The notes below the pieces were generated by a model, which saw only the letters and a program-made list of their open reading frames with translations, did not search any database and had not been told where the DNA came from. Both the position numbers and the translations under genes were made by a program. Shown one piece after another: positions 8,321-17,031 of a stretch of 64,000 nt of DNA. Position 1 is the first letter of the stretch; each line of letters opens with the position of its first letter. Source of the stretch: Streptomyces asoensis (GTDB lineage Bacteria > Actinomycetota > Actinomycetes > Streptomycetales > Streptomycetaceae); assembly GCF_013085465.1 (NCBI RefSeq), contig NZ_CP049838.1, positions 1,798,001 to 1,862,000 on the forward strand. Direction: 5' to 3'.

Positions 8321-9859
8321 ATGCTGCTGACCCGGCTCGCCGACGTGTCCCGGGAGGTCGCCGCCACCTCGGCGCGCTCCCGCAAGATCGCCCTGCTCGC
8401 CGAACTCTTCCGGGACGCGGAGGCGGACGACGTGCCGATCGTCATCCCCTATCTGGCCGGACGGCTCCCCCAGGGCCGGCTGGGCGTCGGCTGGAAGGTG
8501 CTGAGCCGGCCGGTCGCCCCGGCCGACGGGCCGACCCTCACCGTGCGGGAGGTGGACGCCCGGCTCACCGAGCTCGGCAAGGTGTCGGGCACCGGCTCGC
8601 AGGCCGAACGGACGCGTCTGGTCGGTGAGTTGATGGGAGCGGCCACCGCGGACGAACAGCGCTTCCTGCTCGGCCTCATCACCGGCGAGGTCCGGCAGGG
8701 CGCGCTGGACGCCGTCGCCGTGGAGGGCCTGGCGCAGGCGACCGGGGCGCCCGCCACGGACGTACGCCGGGCGGTGATGCTGGCCGGGTCGCTGCGGACG
8801 GTGGCGCAGGCGCTGCTCGCGGACGGACCTGCGGCGCTGGAGGCCTTCCGGCTCACCGTCGGCCGGCCGGTCCTGCCGATGCTCGCGCACACCGCGTCCG
8901 CCGTGGCCGAGGCGGTCGGCAAGCTCGGCGTCTGCGCGGTGGAGGAGAAGCTGGACGGGATCCGCGTCCAGGTCCACCGCGACGGCGAGGACGTCCGCCT
9001 CTACACCCGCACCCTCGACGACATCACCGACCGGCTGCCCGAAGTGACGGACGCGGCACGGCGGTTGACGGGGTCGCGGTTCATCCTGGACGGCGAGGTC
9101 ATCGCCTTCGACGGGACGGGCCGCCCCCGCTCCTTCCAGGAGACGGCCGGCCGGGTCGGCTCCCGGGTGGATGTGACGGCGGCCGCCGAAGCGGTCCCCG
9201 TCGCCCCCGTCTTCTTCGACGCCTTGTCCGTGGACGGCCGGGACCTGCTCGACCTGCCCTTCGCCGAACGGCACGCGGAGCTGGCCCGGCTGGTGCCCGA
9301 GCCGATGCGGGTGCGCCGCGCGGTCGTGTCCGGGCCCGAGGACGTCGAAGCCGCGGAGGAGTTCGCGAGGGAGACCCTGCTGCGCGGTCATGAGGGAGTC
9401 GTGGTGAAGGCCCTCGACGCGCCCTACAGCGCAGGCCGGCGCGGCGCGTCCTGGCTGAAGGTCAAACCCGTGCACACGCTCGACCTGGTGGTGCTGGCCG
9501 CCGAGTGGGGCCACGGCAGGCGCACCGGCAAGCTCTCCAACCTGCACCTCGGCGCCCGCACCGCGGACGGCGGCTTCGCCATGCTCGGCAAGACCTTCAA
9601 GGGTTTGACCGACGCCCTGCTCACCTGGCAGACCGAGCGCCTGAGGGAACTGGCCGTCGACGAGAGCGGCTACGTGGTGACCGTACGCCCCGAACTCGTC
9701 GTGGAGATCGCCTACGACGGCCTTCAGCGCTCCACCCGCTACCCGGCCGGCGTCACGCTCCGCTTCGCCCGCGTCCTCCGCTACCGCGAGGACAAGCGCC
9801 CGGAGGAGGCGGACACCGTGGAGACCCTGCTCGCCGCCCACCCGGAGGTGCACCCGTGA
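8321..9859 (+). CDS. lig: ATP-dependent DNA ligase
   Basis: 512-aa ligase. An N-terminal helical DNA-binding domain (about 1-190) is followed by the adenylation domain with motif I EEKLDGIRV (Lys210 is the nucleotide acceptor), DGEVIAFD (motif III region), EGVVVKALD (motif IV) and SWLKVKP (motif V). The C-terminal OB fold contains RPELVVEIAYDGLQ. Length equals the usual actinobacterial LigB-type enzyme. It would seal nicks in DNA repair in addition to the essential NAD-dependent LigA. ATG 8321 begins 29 bases after the flavoprotein stop. The stop overlaps the Nudix start as GTGA, so the two are co-translated. Confidence 0.92.
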   Translation: MLLTRLADVSREVAATSARSRKIALLAELFRDAEADDVPIVIPYLAGRLPQGRLGVGWKVLSRPVAPADGPTLTVREVDARLTELGKVSGTGSQAERTRLVGELMGAATADEQRFLLGLITGEVRQGALDAVAVEGLAQATGAPATDVRRAVMLAGSLRTVAQALLADGPAALEAFRLTVGRPVLPMLAHTASAVAEAVGKLGVCAVEEKLDGIRVQVHRDGEDVRLYTRTLDDITDRLPEVTDAARRLTGSRFILDGEVIAFDGTGRPRSFQETAGRVGSRVDVTAAAEAVPVAPVFFDALSVDGRDLLDLPFAERHAELARLVPEPMRVRRAVVSGPEDVEAAEEFARETLLRGHEGVVVKALDAPYSAGRRGASWLKVKPVHTLDLVVLAAEWGHGRRTGKLSNLHLGARTADGGFAMLGKTFKGLTDALLTWQTERLRELAVDESGYVVTVRPELVVEIAYDGLQRSTRYPAGVTLRFARVLRYREDKRPEEADTVETLLAAHPEVHP

Positions 9860-10329
9860 CCCCCGCGACGCCCAAGCGCAGCGCGGGCCTGCTGTTGTTC
9901 CGGCACACCGACGACGGTCCACAGGTGTTGCTGGGCCATATGGGCGGTCCGTACTTCGCGAAGAAGGACGCCGGGGCGTGGACCGTCCCGAAGGGCGAGT
10001 ACGAGCCCGACGAACCGGCCTGGGAGGCGGCCCGCCGCGAGTTCCGGGAGGAGCTGGGCCTGCCGCCGCCCGACGGCGAGGCGATCGACCTCGGCGAGGT
10101 CCGGCAGACGAACGGCAAGGTCGTCACCGCATGGGCGATCGAGGCGGACCTCGACCCGGCGGCGATCGCGCCCGGCACGTTCACCATGGAGTGGCCGCCG
10201 AGATCCGGCCTGACCCAGGAGTTCCCGGAGCTGGACCGGGTGGCCTGGTTCGGGCTCGACCGGGCCCGCGAGGTGATCGTCACGGCACAGGCCGCGTTTC
10301 TCGACCGCCTGGCGGAGCACTCGGCCTAG
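9856..10329 (+). CDS. Nudix hydrolase
   Basis: 157-aa Nudix protein with an intact Nudix box at residues 47-69: Gly47, Glu53, then REFREELGL. It would hydrolyse a nucleoside diphosphate linked to another group, with Mg2+ held by the REXXEE glutamates. The N-terminal RSAGLLLFR and FAKKDAGAWTVPKGEYE resemble the Ap4A/diadenosine hydrolase-like branch. The GTG start overlaps the ligase TGA by four bases, which suggests a shared role, perhaps removing adenylylated by-products or damaged nucleotides; this is inference. Confidence 0.88.
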   Translation: MTPATPKRSAGLLLFRHTDDGPQVLLGHMGGPYFAKKDAGAWTVPKGEYEPDEPAWEAARREFREELGLPPPDGEAIDLGEVRQTNGKVVTAWAIEADLDPAAIAPGTFTMEWPPRSGLTQEFPELDRVAWFGLDRAREVIVTAQAAFLDRLAEHSA

Positions 10330-10349
10330 GGACGCGTCTTTCGGCCCAC

Positions 10350-10399
10350 CCCGGGGCCGCATGGTCTGGCACGCACATCTGCCGCGTTGCGGCCCCGGG
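10350..10399. terminator. Long-loop inverted repeat, possible terminator
   Basis: Perfect 11-bp arms (10350-10360 and 10389-10399), 28-base loop, no T-run. It lies between the ligase-Nudix pair and the aldehyde dehydrogenase. Confidence 0.4.
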
Positions 10400-10447
10400 T
10401 CCGGCGCGGGAAGGTCGAAGCACAGTCAGCTCTTCAGGAGGTCGGTC

Positions 10448-11833
10448 ATGCCCATCGCGACGGTGAACCCGGCGAACGGCGAGACGCTCAAGACGTACGA
10501 GGCCATGGGCGAGGAGGAGCTGGAGCGTCGGCTCCAGCTCGCGGAGGCCACGTTCCGTACGTACCGGACGACGACGTATCCCGAACGCGCCCGCCTGCTC
10601 AACCGGGCCGCCGACCTCCTCGAGGAGGACCAGCGGGACATCGGCCGGGTGATGACCACCGAGATGGGCAAGCCGGTGAAGCAGGCGCGCGCGGAGGCCG
10701 CGAAGTGTGCGAAAGCGATGCGCTGGTACGCCGAGCACGCGGCGGAACTGCTCGCCGACGAGGAGCCGTCCGCCGTCGACGTCAAGGATTCCGGCGCCGC
10801 GCGCGCCCTGGTCCGCTACCGGCCGCTGGGCCCGGTGCTCGCGGTGATGCCGTGGAACTTCCCGCTGTGGCAGGTGGTCCGGTTCGCCGCGCCGGCGCTG
10901 ATGGCGGGCAATGTGGGCCTGCTCAAGCACGCCTCGAACGTCCCGCAGACCGCCCTGTACCTGGAGGACCTGTTCCACCGGGCCGGCTTCACCGAGGGCT
11001 GTTTCCAGACGCTGCTCATCGGCTCGGGCGCGGTCGACGAGATCCTGCGCGACGAGCGGGTGAAGGCGGCGACCCTGACCGGGAGCGAGCCGGCCGGCCG
11101 GGCGGTCGCCGCCACCGCCGGGGAGATGATCAAGAAGACGGTGCTGGAGCTGGGCGGCAGCGACCCGTATGTGGTCATGCCGTCGGCGGACGTCGACCGG
11201 GCCGCGCAGGTGGCGGTGACCGCGCGCGTGCAGAACAACGGGCAGTCGTGCATCGCCGCCAAGCGGTTCATCGTTCACACGGACGTGTACGACGCGTTCA
11301 CCGAGCGGTTCGTGGCGGGCATGGCGGCGCTGAGGGTCGGCGACCCGCTGGAGGAGGAGACCGACGTCGGGCCGCTGGCGAGCGAGCAGGGGCGGTCGGA
11401 CCTGGAGGAGCTGGTGGACGACGCGCGCCGCTTCGGCGCCGCCGTGCTGTGCGGGGGCGAACGGCCCGACGGGCCGGGCTGGTACTACCCGCCGACCGTG
11501 CTCTCCGGGATCACCCGCGAGATGCGCATCCACCGGGAGGAGGCGTTCGGGCCGGTCGCGACGCTGTACCGGGCGGCCGACCTGGACGAGGCGGTGCTCA
11601 TCGCCAACGACTCGCCGTTCGGCCTGAGTTCCAACGTGTGGACGCGGGACGAGGCCGAGGTGGACCGTTTCGTACGGGACCTGGAGGCCGGCGCCGTGTA
11701 CGTCAACGGGATGACCGCGTCCCATCCGGGATTCCCGTTCGGCGGGGTGAAGCGGTCCGGGTACGGCCGTGAGCTGTCCGGGCACGGAATCCGGGAGTTC
11801 TGCAACATCACCACGGTTTGGCACGGTGCGTGA
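10448..11833 (+). CDS. NAD(P)-dependent succinate-semialdehyde dehydrogenase-type aldehyde dehydrogenase
   Basis: 461-aa aldehyde dehydrogenase. PWNFP (about 135-139, catalytic Asn137), LELGGSDP (Glu234) and NNGQSCIAAKRF (nucleophile Cys268) are the family's active-site motifs. Length and sequence resemble the short GabD/Sad-type succinate-semialdehyde dehydrogenases, which oxidise succinate semialdehyde to succinate in GABA and related catabolism. Substrate assignment within this superfamily is uncertain. ATG 10448 is preceded by AGGAGG with six bases between; earlier in-frame starts lack a site. No catabolic partner lies adjacent. Confidence 0.88.
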   Translation: MPIATVNPANGETLKTYEAMGEEELERRLQLAEATFRTYRTTTYPERARLLNRAADLLEEDQRDIGRVMTTEMGKPVKQARAEAAKCAKAMRWYAEHAAELLADEEPSAVDVKDSGAARALVRYRPLGPVLAVMPWNFPLWQVVRFAAPALMAGNVGLLKHASNVPQTALYLEDLFHRAGFTEGCFQTLLIGSGAVDEILRDERVKAATLTGSEPAGRAVAATAGEMIKKTVLELGGSDPYVVMPSADVDRAAQVAVTARVQNNGQSCIAAKRFIVHTDVYDAFTERFVAGMAALRVGDPLEEETDVGPLASEQGRSDLEELVDDARRFGAAVLCGGERPDGPGWYYPPTVLSGITREMRIHREEAFGPVATLYRAADLDEAVLIANDSPFGLSSNVWTRDEAEVDRFVRDLEAGAVYVNGMTASHPGFPFGGVKRSGYGRELSGHGIREFCNITTVWHGA

Positions 11834-11858
11834 GCGCCGCGCGGCTACGATCCCGGAT

Positions 11859-12095
11859 GTGAACCGCGAAGTGACTCTGCCTCTGATCGTCGATGACCGC
11901 GGGACCTTGCAGGTGGCCGCGGCCGACGTGAGCAAGCTGCTCCGCACGTTGGGCGGTCGATGGCTGCATCTCGTCGAGGCCGGGGCGGACGGGCTGGACG
12001 AGGACACCGTCGCCGCGTTGACCATCGAGCTCGCGAAGCTGGCCGACCGGATCGACGTGGCGTGCATCGCGCACAGCAGCGGGGGTGCGCCGTAG
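11859..12095 (+). CDS. Conserved hypothetical protein, DUF6213-like, 78 aa
   Basis: Begins at GTG 11859 (an out-of-frame ATG overlaps it). The 78-residue product (NREVTLPLIVDDRGTLQVAAADVSK at the start, then an acidic stretch and a helical ALTIELAKLADRIDVACIAH) resembles the short Streptomyces DUF6213 family as I remember it. No catalytic motif, signal or membrane segment is visible. It begins 25 bases after the dehydrogenase stop and may be co-transcribed. Function unknown. Confidence 0.7.
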   Translation: MNREVTLPLIVDDRGTLQVAAADVSKLLRTLGGRWLHLVEAGADGLDEDTVAALTIELAKLADRIDVACIAHSSGGAP

Positions 12096-12097
12096 GG

Positions 12098-12116
12098 GGC
12101 ACCCCTGAGGGGTGCC
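12098..12116. terminator. Hairpin between convergent genes
   Basis: GGCACCCC / GGGGTGCC with a 3-base loop, two bases after the stop at 12095. A further GGCACCCC at 12124-12131 can form an alternative pairing. Confidence 0.65.
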
Positions 12117-12137
12117 GCCGAACGGCACCCCAGGGCG

Positions 12138-12815
12138 TTACTTCACGTTGCCCGCGAAGATGGACGTCTCGGAGTCGAAGTCGGGAGCCACCTCGATCTG
12201 GAGGTACTTCTCGCGCTTGGGGAGTTCGCATCCCCAGGAGAACGACAGGGAGCGACCGGCCAGGATGTTGGTGTCGGGGGTGCCGTCGAGACCGTCGTCG
12301 AAGATGGCCTCGGCCTCCTTGCCCTCGTCGCCGTAGGCGCAGTTCACGGTCATGCTGGTGGCGTCGAAGGTGCTCGTCGAGCTGTTGAGGACCTTGATCG
12401 TGAACTTGACGTAGGGCGTGTTCTCGGGGGACGCGTAGTCGTGGGAGACGCCCCGGGAGAACTTGGACAGGCTGATCTCCACGTCGTTCTCGTAGGCGAC
12501 GGTGTCCGAGAGGGCGTAGGCGCCGTCCTCGGTCTCCTCGGCCGCCGGCTCGTCGCCCGCGTCCGTCTCGGCTGCCGGAGCGTCGCCGTCCGCGAACTCC
12601 GTCTCGGTGACGGTGACGGTGGGAGCGGCCTCCGTGCCCTTGTCACCGTCCCCGGTGACGCTCATCGTGACGGCGGATGCCAGGACCGCGGCGACCACGG
12701 CCGCGGCCACGGCGATGAGGACCGTGGTCGTCTTCTTGGGCGGCAGGGGCTGCGGCGGAGCCGGGATCGGCGGGCCGTAGCCGGGCATCGGCGGTGGCGT
12801 GAATTCGTTGCTCAT
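12138..12815 (-). CDS. Membrane-anchored extracytoplasmic protein with DUF4352-like domain
   Basis: 225 aa. A Pro-rich cytoplasmic N-terminus (residues 1-27) leads into one transmembrane helix (about 30-50). An acidic, Thr/Glu-rich linker (about 55-105) precedes a beta-rich C-terminal domain with VKFTIKVLNSSTSTFDATS and the cysteine-containing VNCAYGDEGK and SFSWGCELPK, as in DUF4352/Telomeric-repeat-like immunoglobulin folds. The two cysteines could form a disulfide outside the cell. ATG 12815 is preceded only by a G-run rather than a standard AGGAGG. Function unknown; possibly ligand binding or envelope sensing. Confidence 0.75.
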   Translation of the reverse strand: MSNEFTPPPMPGYGPPIPAPPQPLPPKKTTTVLIAVAAAVVAAVLASAVTMSVTGDGDKGTEAAPTVTVTETEFADGDAPAAETDAGDEPAAEETEDGAYALSDTVAYENDVEISLSKFSRGVSHDYASPENTPYVKFTIKVLNSSTSTFDATSMTVNCAYGDEGKEAEAIFDDGLDGTPDTNILAGRSLSFSWGCELPKREKYLQIEVAPDFDSETSIFAGNVK

Positions 12816-12891
12816 GGTCCCCCCAGGACTGTTCGGTTGAAGAGTGAATGATCTCTTACCGGAGGTCGGATGGGGAGTCCCGGGACGGGAG

Positions 12892-12920
12892 CGGCCCCCG
12901 GGGGTCCTCCCCGGGGGCCG
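12892..12920 (-). terminator. Terminator of the acyl-CoA dehydrogenase at 12943
   Basis: Perfect 12-bp GC stem (12892-12903 with 12909-12920), 5-base loop, just downstream of the minus-strand stop. No T-run. Confidence 0.65.
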
Positions 12921-12942
12921 GATCACGCCGTCGTCCGGCGCT

Positions 12943-14169
12943 CTAGCGGATCGGCATCCCCGACAGCGTGCGGGCGATCACCAGACGCTGGATCTCGCTC
13001 GTGCCCTCGAAGATCGTGTAGATGGCCGCGTCGCGGTGCATGCGCTCCACCGGGTACTCCCTGGTGTAGCCGTTGCCGCCGAGAATCTGGATCGCCTGCG
13101 CGGTGACCTGCTTCGCGGTCTCGCTGGCGTGCAGCTTGGACATCGAGCCCTCGGCGGCGGTGAACGGCTTTCCGTTGATCGCCATCCAGGACGCGCGCCA
13201 GACCAGCAGCCGCGCGGCGTCGATCTGGGTACGCATGTCCGCGAGCTGGAAGGCGACGCCCTGGTTGTCGATGATCGGGCGGCCGAACTGCTCACGCGTC
13301 TTGGCGTAGTCGAGGGCCACCTCGTACGCGGCACGCGCCGTGCCGACCGCCATGGCGCCGACCGCCGGCCGCGACGCCTCGAAGGTAGCCATCGCCGCGT
13401 TCTTCACGCGCTCGCCGCCCGTCCTCGCCCGCTCCCGGGCCCGCGCCAGCCGCTCGTCCAGCTTCTCCTTGCCGCCGAGGAGGCAGGAACCGGGGATCCG
13501 CACGTTGTCGAGGATCACCTCGGCGGTGTGCGAGGCGCGGATGCCGTGCTTCTTGAACTTCTGCCCCTGGGCGAGACCCGGGGTGCCCGGCGGGACGATG
13601 AAGGAGGCGTGCCCCTTGGAGCCGAGTTCGGTGTCCACGGCCGCGACGACGACATGGACGTTGGCGATGCCGCCGTTGGTCGCCCAGGTCTTGGTGCCGT
13701 TGAGCACCCACTCGTCCTTGGCCTCGTCGTACACGGCACGTGTGCGCAGGGAGGCCACGTCGGAGCCGGCGTCGGGCTCGGAGGAGCAGAAGGCGGCCAC
13801 CTTGACGTCGCTCGCGTCGCCGTACATCTGGGGGATCCAGGTGCCGATCTGCTCCTCGGTGCCGTTGGCGAGAACGCCCACGGCGGCGAGGCCGGTGCCC
13901 ACGATCGACAGGGCGATGCCCGCGTCGCCCCAGAACAGCTCCTCCATGGCCATCGGGATGCCGAGGCCGGTGGGGTCGAAGTACTGCTGCGCGTAGAAGT
14001 CGAGGGAGTAGATGCCGACCTTGGCGGCCTCCTGGATGACCGGCCAGGGAGTCTCCTCACGCTCGTCCCATTCGGCGGCCGCGGGGCGGATGACGTCGGC
14101 CGCGAAGCCGTGCAGCCAGTCCCGGACCTCCTTCTGTTCGTCGTTGAGCTCCATGGTGAACTCGGCCAT
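12943..14169 (-). CDS. Acyl-CoA dehydrogenase
   Basis: 408-aa complete acyl-CoA dehydrogenase: N-terminal helical domain, FAD/substrate region with [18 protein letters not shown] and [11 protein letters not shown], and C-terminal domain ending in [19 protein letters not shown] and [17 protein letters not shown], which holds the catalytic glutamate. It oxidises acyl-CoAs in beta-oxidation or branched-chain amino acid breakdown. Unlike the pair at 3-5.5 kb it has all active-site features in one chain. ATG 14169 follows GGAGGGG. The divergent TetR gene and the inverted repeats between them suggest repression relieved by an acyl-CoA. Confidence 0.9.
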   Translation of the reverse strand: MAEFTMELNDEQKEVRDWLHGFAADVIRPAAAEWDEREETPWPVIQEAAKVGIYSLDFYAQQYFDPTGLGIPMAMEELFWGDAGIALSIVGTGLAAVGVLANGTEEQIGTWIPQMYGDASDVKVAAFCSSEPDAGSDVASLRTRAVYDEAKDEWVLNGTKTWATNGGIANVHVVVAAVDTELGSKGHASFIVPPGTPGLAQGQKFKKHGIRASHTAEVILDNVRIPGSCLLGGKEKLDERLARARERARTGGERVKNAAMATFEASRPAVGAMAVGTARAAYEVALDYAKTREQFGRPIIDNQGVAFQLADMRTQIDAARLLVWRASWMAINGKPFTAAEGSMSKLHASETAKQVTAQAIQILGGNGYTREYPVERMHRDAAIYTIFEGTSEIQRLVIARTLSGMPIR

Positions 14170-14194
14170 GTCCCCTCCAGGGCGGAACGTGCAT

Positions 14195-14226
14195 GTTACT
14201 AGCGGTAACGCGAGTCTGTTACTGGT
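14195..14226. promoter_or_regulatory. Two TetR-type operator candidates (GTTAC-N5-GTAAC and a degenerate copy)
   Basis: 14195-14209 is a perfect inverted repeat, GTTAC TAGCG GTAAC. 23 bases further on a related GTTACTGGTCGGTA begins (14218). Both lie in the 177-base gap between the divergent acyl-CoA dehydrogenase and TetR genes. Confidence 0.65.
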
Positions 14227-14346
14227 CGGTAGGAAAAGTCAACTCCTGCTGACGGCCCGGGAGCCCCCCGGCCCGTTCGATGTCAGGCTGCTGCCAGGTG
14301 TTAGTTTGCGCAGGCGTCACCGAATCAGCACGGGTGGGGAGAGCTC

Positions 14347-14988
14347 ATGGACACCACGCAGCGGACCGAGCAGCAACGGTCCGCCGACCGCCGAAGGCGC
14401 GAGCTGCTGGAGGCCGCCGACCGGGTGGTGCTGCGCGACGGCCCGCAGGCCTCGATGAACGCGATCGCGGCGGAGGCGGGCATCACCAAACCGATCCTCT
14501 ACCGGCACTTCGGCGACAAGGGCGGACTCTACGCCGCGCTCGCCAAACGGCACACGGACGCGCTGCTGGACTCGCTGCGGGCCGCGCTGGACGCTCCCGC
14601 CGAGCGGCGCGAACGGGTGGAGGCCACGCTGGACACCTACCTCGCGGCGATCGAGGCCCGGCCCCAGGTCTACCGGTTCCTGATGCATCCGTCGGACGGG
14701 TCGCCGGGCGAGCAGGGCTTCGACGTGGGCAAGCACTCGGCGCCGCTGCTCCGGCGGATGGGTGAGGAGCTGGCCCAGGTCATCGAGGACCGGGTGGACC
14801 TCGGACCCGGCAGCCAGCAGCTGGCCCGGGTGTGGGGACACGGGATCGTCGGCATGATGCACGCGGCCGGGGACTGGTGGCTGGGCGAGCGGCCCTGCAC
14901 CCGTGCGGAGCTGGTGCGGAGTCTGGCCGATCTGCTGTGGGGTCGCCTCGCGGCGGCCGGGGACAAGCTCGGCGGACCCGGGTTCTGA
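14347..14988 (+). CDS. TetR family transcriptional regulator
   Basis: 213 aa. The N-terminal helix-turn-helix spans about residues 18-65 (RRELLEAADRVV, then MNAIAAEAGITKPILYRHFGDKGGL). The remainder is the helical ligand-binding and dimerisation domain, with WGHGIVGMMHAAGDWWLGE, a segment common in lipid-related TetR regulators. Its divergent neighbour is an acyl-CoA dehydrogenase, so it probably represses that gene and itself through the GTTAC repeats, with an acyl-CoA as inducer. ATG 14347 follows GGGGAGAG. Confidence 0.88.
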   Translation: MDTTQRTEQQRSADRRRRELLEAADRVVLRDGPQASMNAIAAEAGITKPILYRHFGDKGGLYAALAKRHTDALLDSLRAALDAPAERRERVEATLDTYLAAIEARPQVYRFLMHPSDGSPGEQGFDVGKHSAPLLRRMGEELAQVIEDRVDLGPGSQQLARVWGHGIVGMMHAAGDWWLGERPCTRAELVRSLADLLWGRLAAAGDKLGGPGF

Positions 14989-15012
14989 CGTTCGCCCGCC
15001 GGGCCCGGGACA

Positions 15013-15036
15013 CGGGTGGGCGCTCGCGCCCACCCG
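15013..15036. terminator. Bidirectional terminator between convergent tetR and def
   Basis: Perfect 10-bp stem (15013-15022 with 15027-15036), CTCG tetraloop. It lies between stops at 14988 (+) and 15063 (-). Confidence 0.7.
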
Positions 15037-15062
15037 GCCCGCCGTACGGCAACACCCCCGCC

Positions 15063-15617
15063 CTAGGCGGGACCGGCCTCCCGGCTCCAGGCGGCCCGTG
15101 CGACCTGGCGCGTGAGTTTCCTCTTGCGCCACCCCGTCACGCGGTCCGCGTACACCGTGCCCTCCAGGTGGTCCGCCTCGTGCTGCAAGCATCTGGCAAA
15201 AAATCCGGTCCCGTGCACGGTGATCGGCTCGCCCGTCATCGTGAACCCCTCGACCACCGCGTGGTCGTGGCGCTCCGTGCCCGCCTCCAGACCCGGCAGG
15301 GACAGACAGCCCTCCGGGCCGCGCAGGACGATGCCGTCCGCCTCCAGCAGCCGGGGGTTCACCACATGGCCCAGGTGGCGGACGTCCTCGTCGTCGGGAC
15401 AGTCGTAGACGAAGACCCTCAGCGGCTCGCCCACCTGGTTCGCGGCGAGGCCCACGCCCTGGGCCGCGTACATCGTGGCGAACATGTCCTCGACCAGGCG
15501 GGCGAGTTCGGGGCCGAAGTCGGTGACGTCCTCGCAGCGGGTGTGCAGGACGGGGTCGCCGAGCAGGGAGAGGGGCCGGACGCGCCCGTGGGCGCCCGGG
15601 ATGGAGCCGTGTCGCAT
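15063..15617 (-). CDS. def: Peptide deformylase
   Basis: 184-aa metalloenzyme that removes the formyl group from the N-terminal methionine of new proteins. All three signature motifs are intact: GVGLAANQ (54-61), EGCLS (102-106, metal-ligand Cys104) and HEADH (146-150, two His ligands and catalytic Glu147). ATG 15617 is chosen because the protein then begins a few residues before RPLSLLGDPVL, as in other actinobacterial deformylases; in-frame extension upstream is low-complexity. No fmt gene is adjacent, so this may be one of several deformylase paralogues. Confidence 0.93.
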   Translation of the reverse strand: MRHGSIPGAHGRVRPLSLLGDPVLHTRCEDVTDFGPELARLVEDMFATMYAAQGVGLAANQVGEPLRVFVYDCPDDEDVRHLGHVVNPRLLEADGIVLRGPEGCLSLPGLEAGTERHDHAVVEGFTMTGEPITVHGTGFFARCLQHEADHLEGTVYADRVTGWRKRKLTRQVARAAWSREAGPA

Positions 15618-15775
15618 GGCGGCAAGGGTACGGTCCTTTCTGACACGCGCATGCCGCACACGGGCGTGAGGTGGTGCCGGGATTCGGGAGTGCGAATGGA
15701 TCTCGATAGGCTGACCACCCACCACGTTGCCGTACGGCAGAGGCGCGGCGCGTACGCAAGGAGGATCGAGAACTG

Positions 15776-17014
15776 ATGGCAGGCAACTCGGACCCGCTCA
15801 CGCCGCGGGCCAAGATCGCCGTGACCGCCGGCAAAGCGGTCGCGGCGGCGTCGCGCGCCGCGGGGCGCGGCAGCGGTTCGGTGATCGGCGGCCGGGTGGC
15901 GCTCAAACTCGACCCCGACCTCCTCGCCCGGCTCGCCCAGAACCTGGACGTCATCCTCGTCTCGGCGACCAACGGCAAGACCACCACCACGCGGCTGATC
16001 GCCGAGGCACTGCGCGCCGCCGGTCCCGTCGTGTCCAACGCGCTCGGCGCCAACATGCCGGCCGGCATCACCTCGGCCCTCGCGGGCGGCTCCGAGGCCC
16101 GCTACGGCGTGATCGAGGTCGACGAGAAGTACCTCGCGGGCGTGGCCCGGGACACCGCCCCCAAGTGCATCGCGCTGCTCAACCTCTCCCGCGACCAGCT
16201 GGACCGCGCCGCCGAGACCCGCATGCTCGCGGAGAACTGGCGTGAGGGGCTTGCCGGTTCGAAGGCCGTCGTCGTCGCGAACGCCGACGACCCGCTGGTG
16301 GTGTGGGCCGCCTCCTCCTCCCCCAACGTGATCTGGGTCGCCGCCGGGCAGATGTGGAAGGACGACGCCTGGTCGTGCCCGTCCTGCGGTGGTGTCATGC
16401 AGCGGCCCGGTGACGACTGGTTCTGCGGCGAGTGCGGGTTCCGGCGTCCGACGCCGAGCTGGGCGCTGTCCGGGGACCACGTGCTCGACCCGCACGGGTC
16501 CGCCTGGCCGATCCACCTCCAGCTGCCGGGCCGCGCCAACAAGGCCAACGCCGCCTCCTCGGCCGCCGTGGCCGCCGTCTTCGGGGTGCCGCCGCAGGTG
16601 GCGCTGGAGCGGATGTACCAGGTGCAGGCCGTCGCCGGTCGCTATGACGTCGTCCAGTTCCAGGGTCGTGACCTGCGGCTGCTGCTCGCGAAGAACCCCG
16701 CGGGCTGGCTCGAGACGTTCAGCCTGATCGATCCGCCGCCCACCCCGGTGATCCTCTCGGTGAACGCGCGCGGTGCCGACGGCACCGACACCTCCTGGCT
16801 GTGGGACGTCGACTACACGCGTCTGACCGGCCACCCGATCTTCGTCGTCGGTGACCGGAAGCTGGACCTCGCGGTGCGTCTGGAGGTCGCCAACCAGCAC
16901 TTCCAGGTGTGCGAGAACCTCGACCAGGCCGTGCAGCAGGCGCCGCCGGGCCGGATCGAGGTCATCGCGAACTACACCGCGTTCCAGGACCTGCGCCGCC
17001 GCGTCGGCAACTGA
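15776..17014 (+). CDS. murT: Lipid II isoglutaminyl synthase, MurT subunit
   Basis: 412-aa Mur ligase-like protein. The P-loop SATNGKTTTT (63-72) binds ATP, and a four-cysteine zinc ribbon (Cys201, 204, 217, 220) sits in the middle domain, as in MurT of other Gram-positives. The C-terminal part is the DUF1727 domain. With the downstream glutaminase GatD it amidates the D-glutamate of lipid II to D-isoglutamine, which is needed for efficient peptidoglycan cross-linking. ATG 15776 follows AAGGAGG with an 11-base gap. gatD begins 17 bases after the stop, so the two form an operon. Confidence 0.93.
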   Translation: MAGNSDPLTPRAKIAVTAGKAVAAASRAAGRGSGSVIGGRVALKLDPDLLARLAQNLDVILVSATNGKTTTTRLIAEALRAAGPVVSNALGANMPAGITSALAGGSEARYGVIEVDEKYLAGVARDTAPKCIALLNLSRDQLDRAAETRMLAENWREGLAGSKAVVVANADDPLVVWAASSSPNVIWVAAGQMWKDDAWSCPSCGGVMQRPGDDWFCGECGFRRPTPSWALSGDHVLDPHGSAWPIHLQLPGRANKANAASSAAVAAVFGVPPQVALERMYQVQAVAGRYDVVQFQGRDLRLLLAKNPAGWLETFSLIDPPPTPVILSVNARGADGTDTSWLWDVDYTRLTGHPIFVVGDRKLDLAVRLEVANQHFQVCENLDQAVQQAPPGRIEVIANYTAFQDLRRRVGN

Positions 17015-17031
17015 CCACTAAGGACGTTTCC

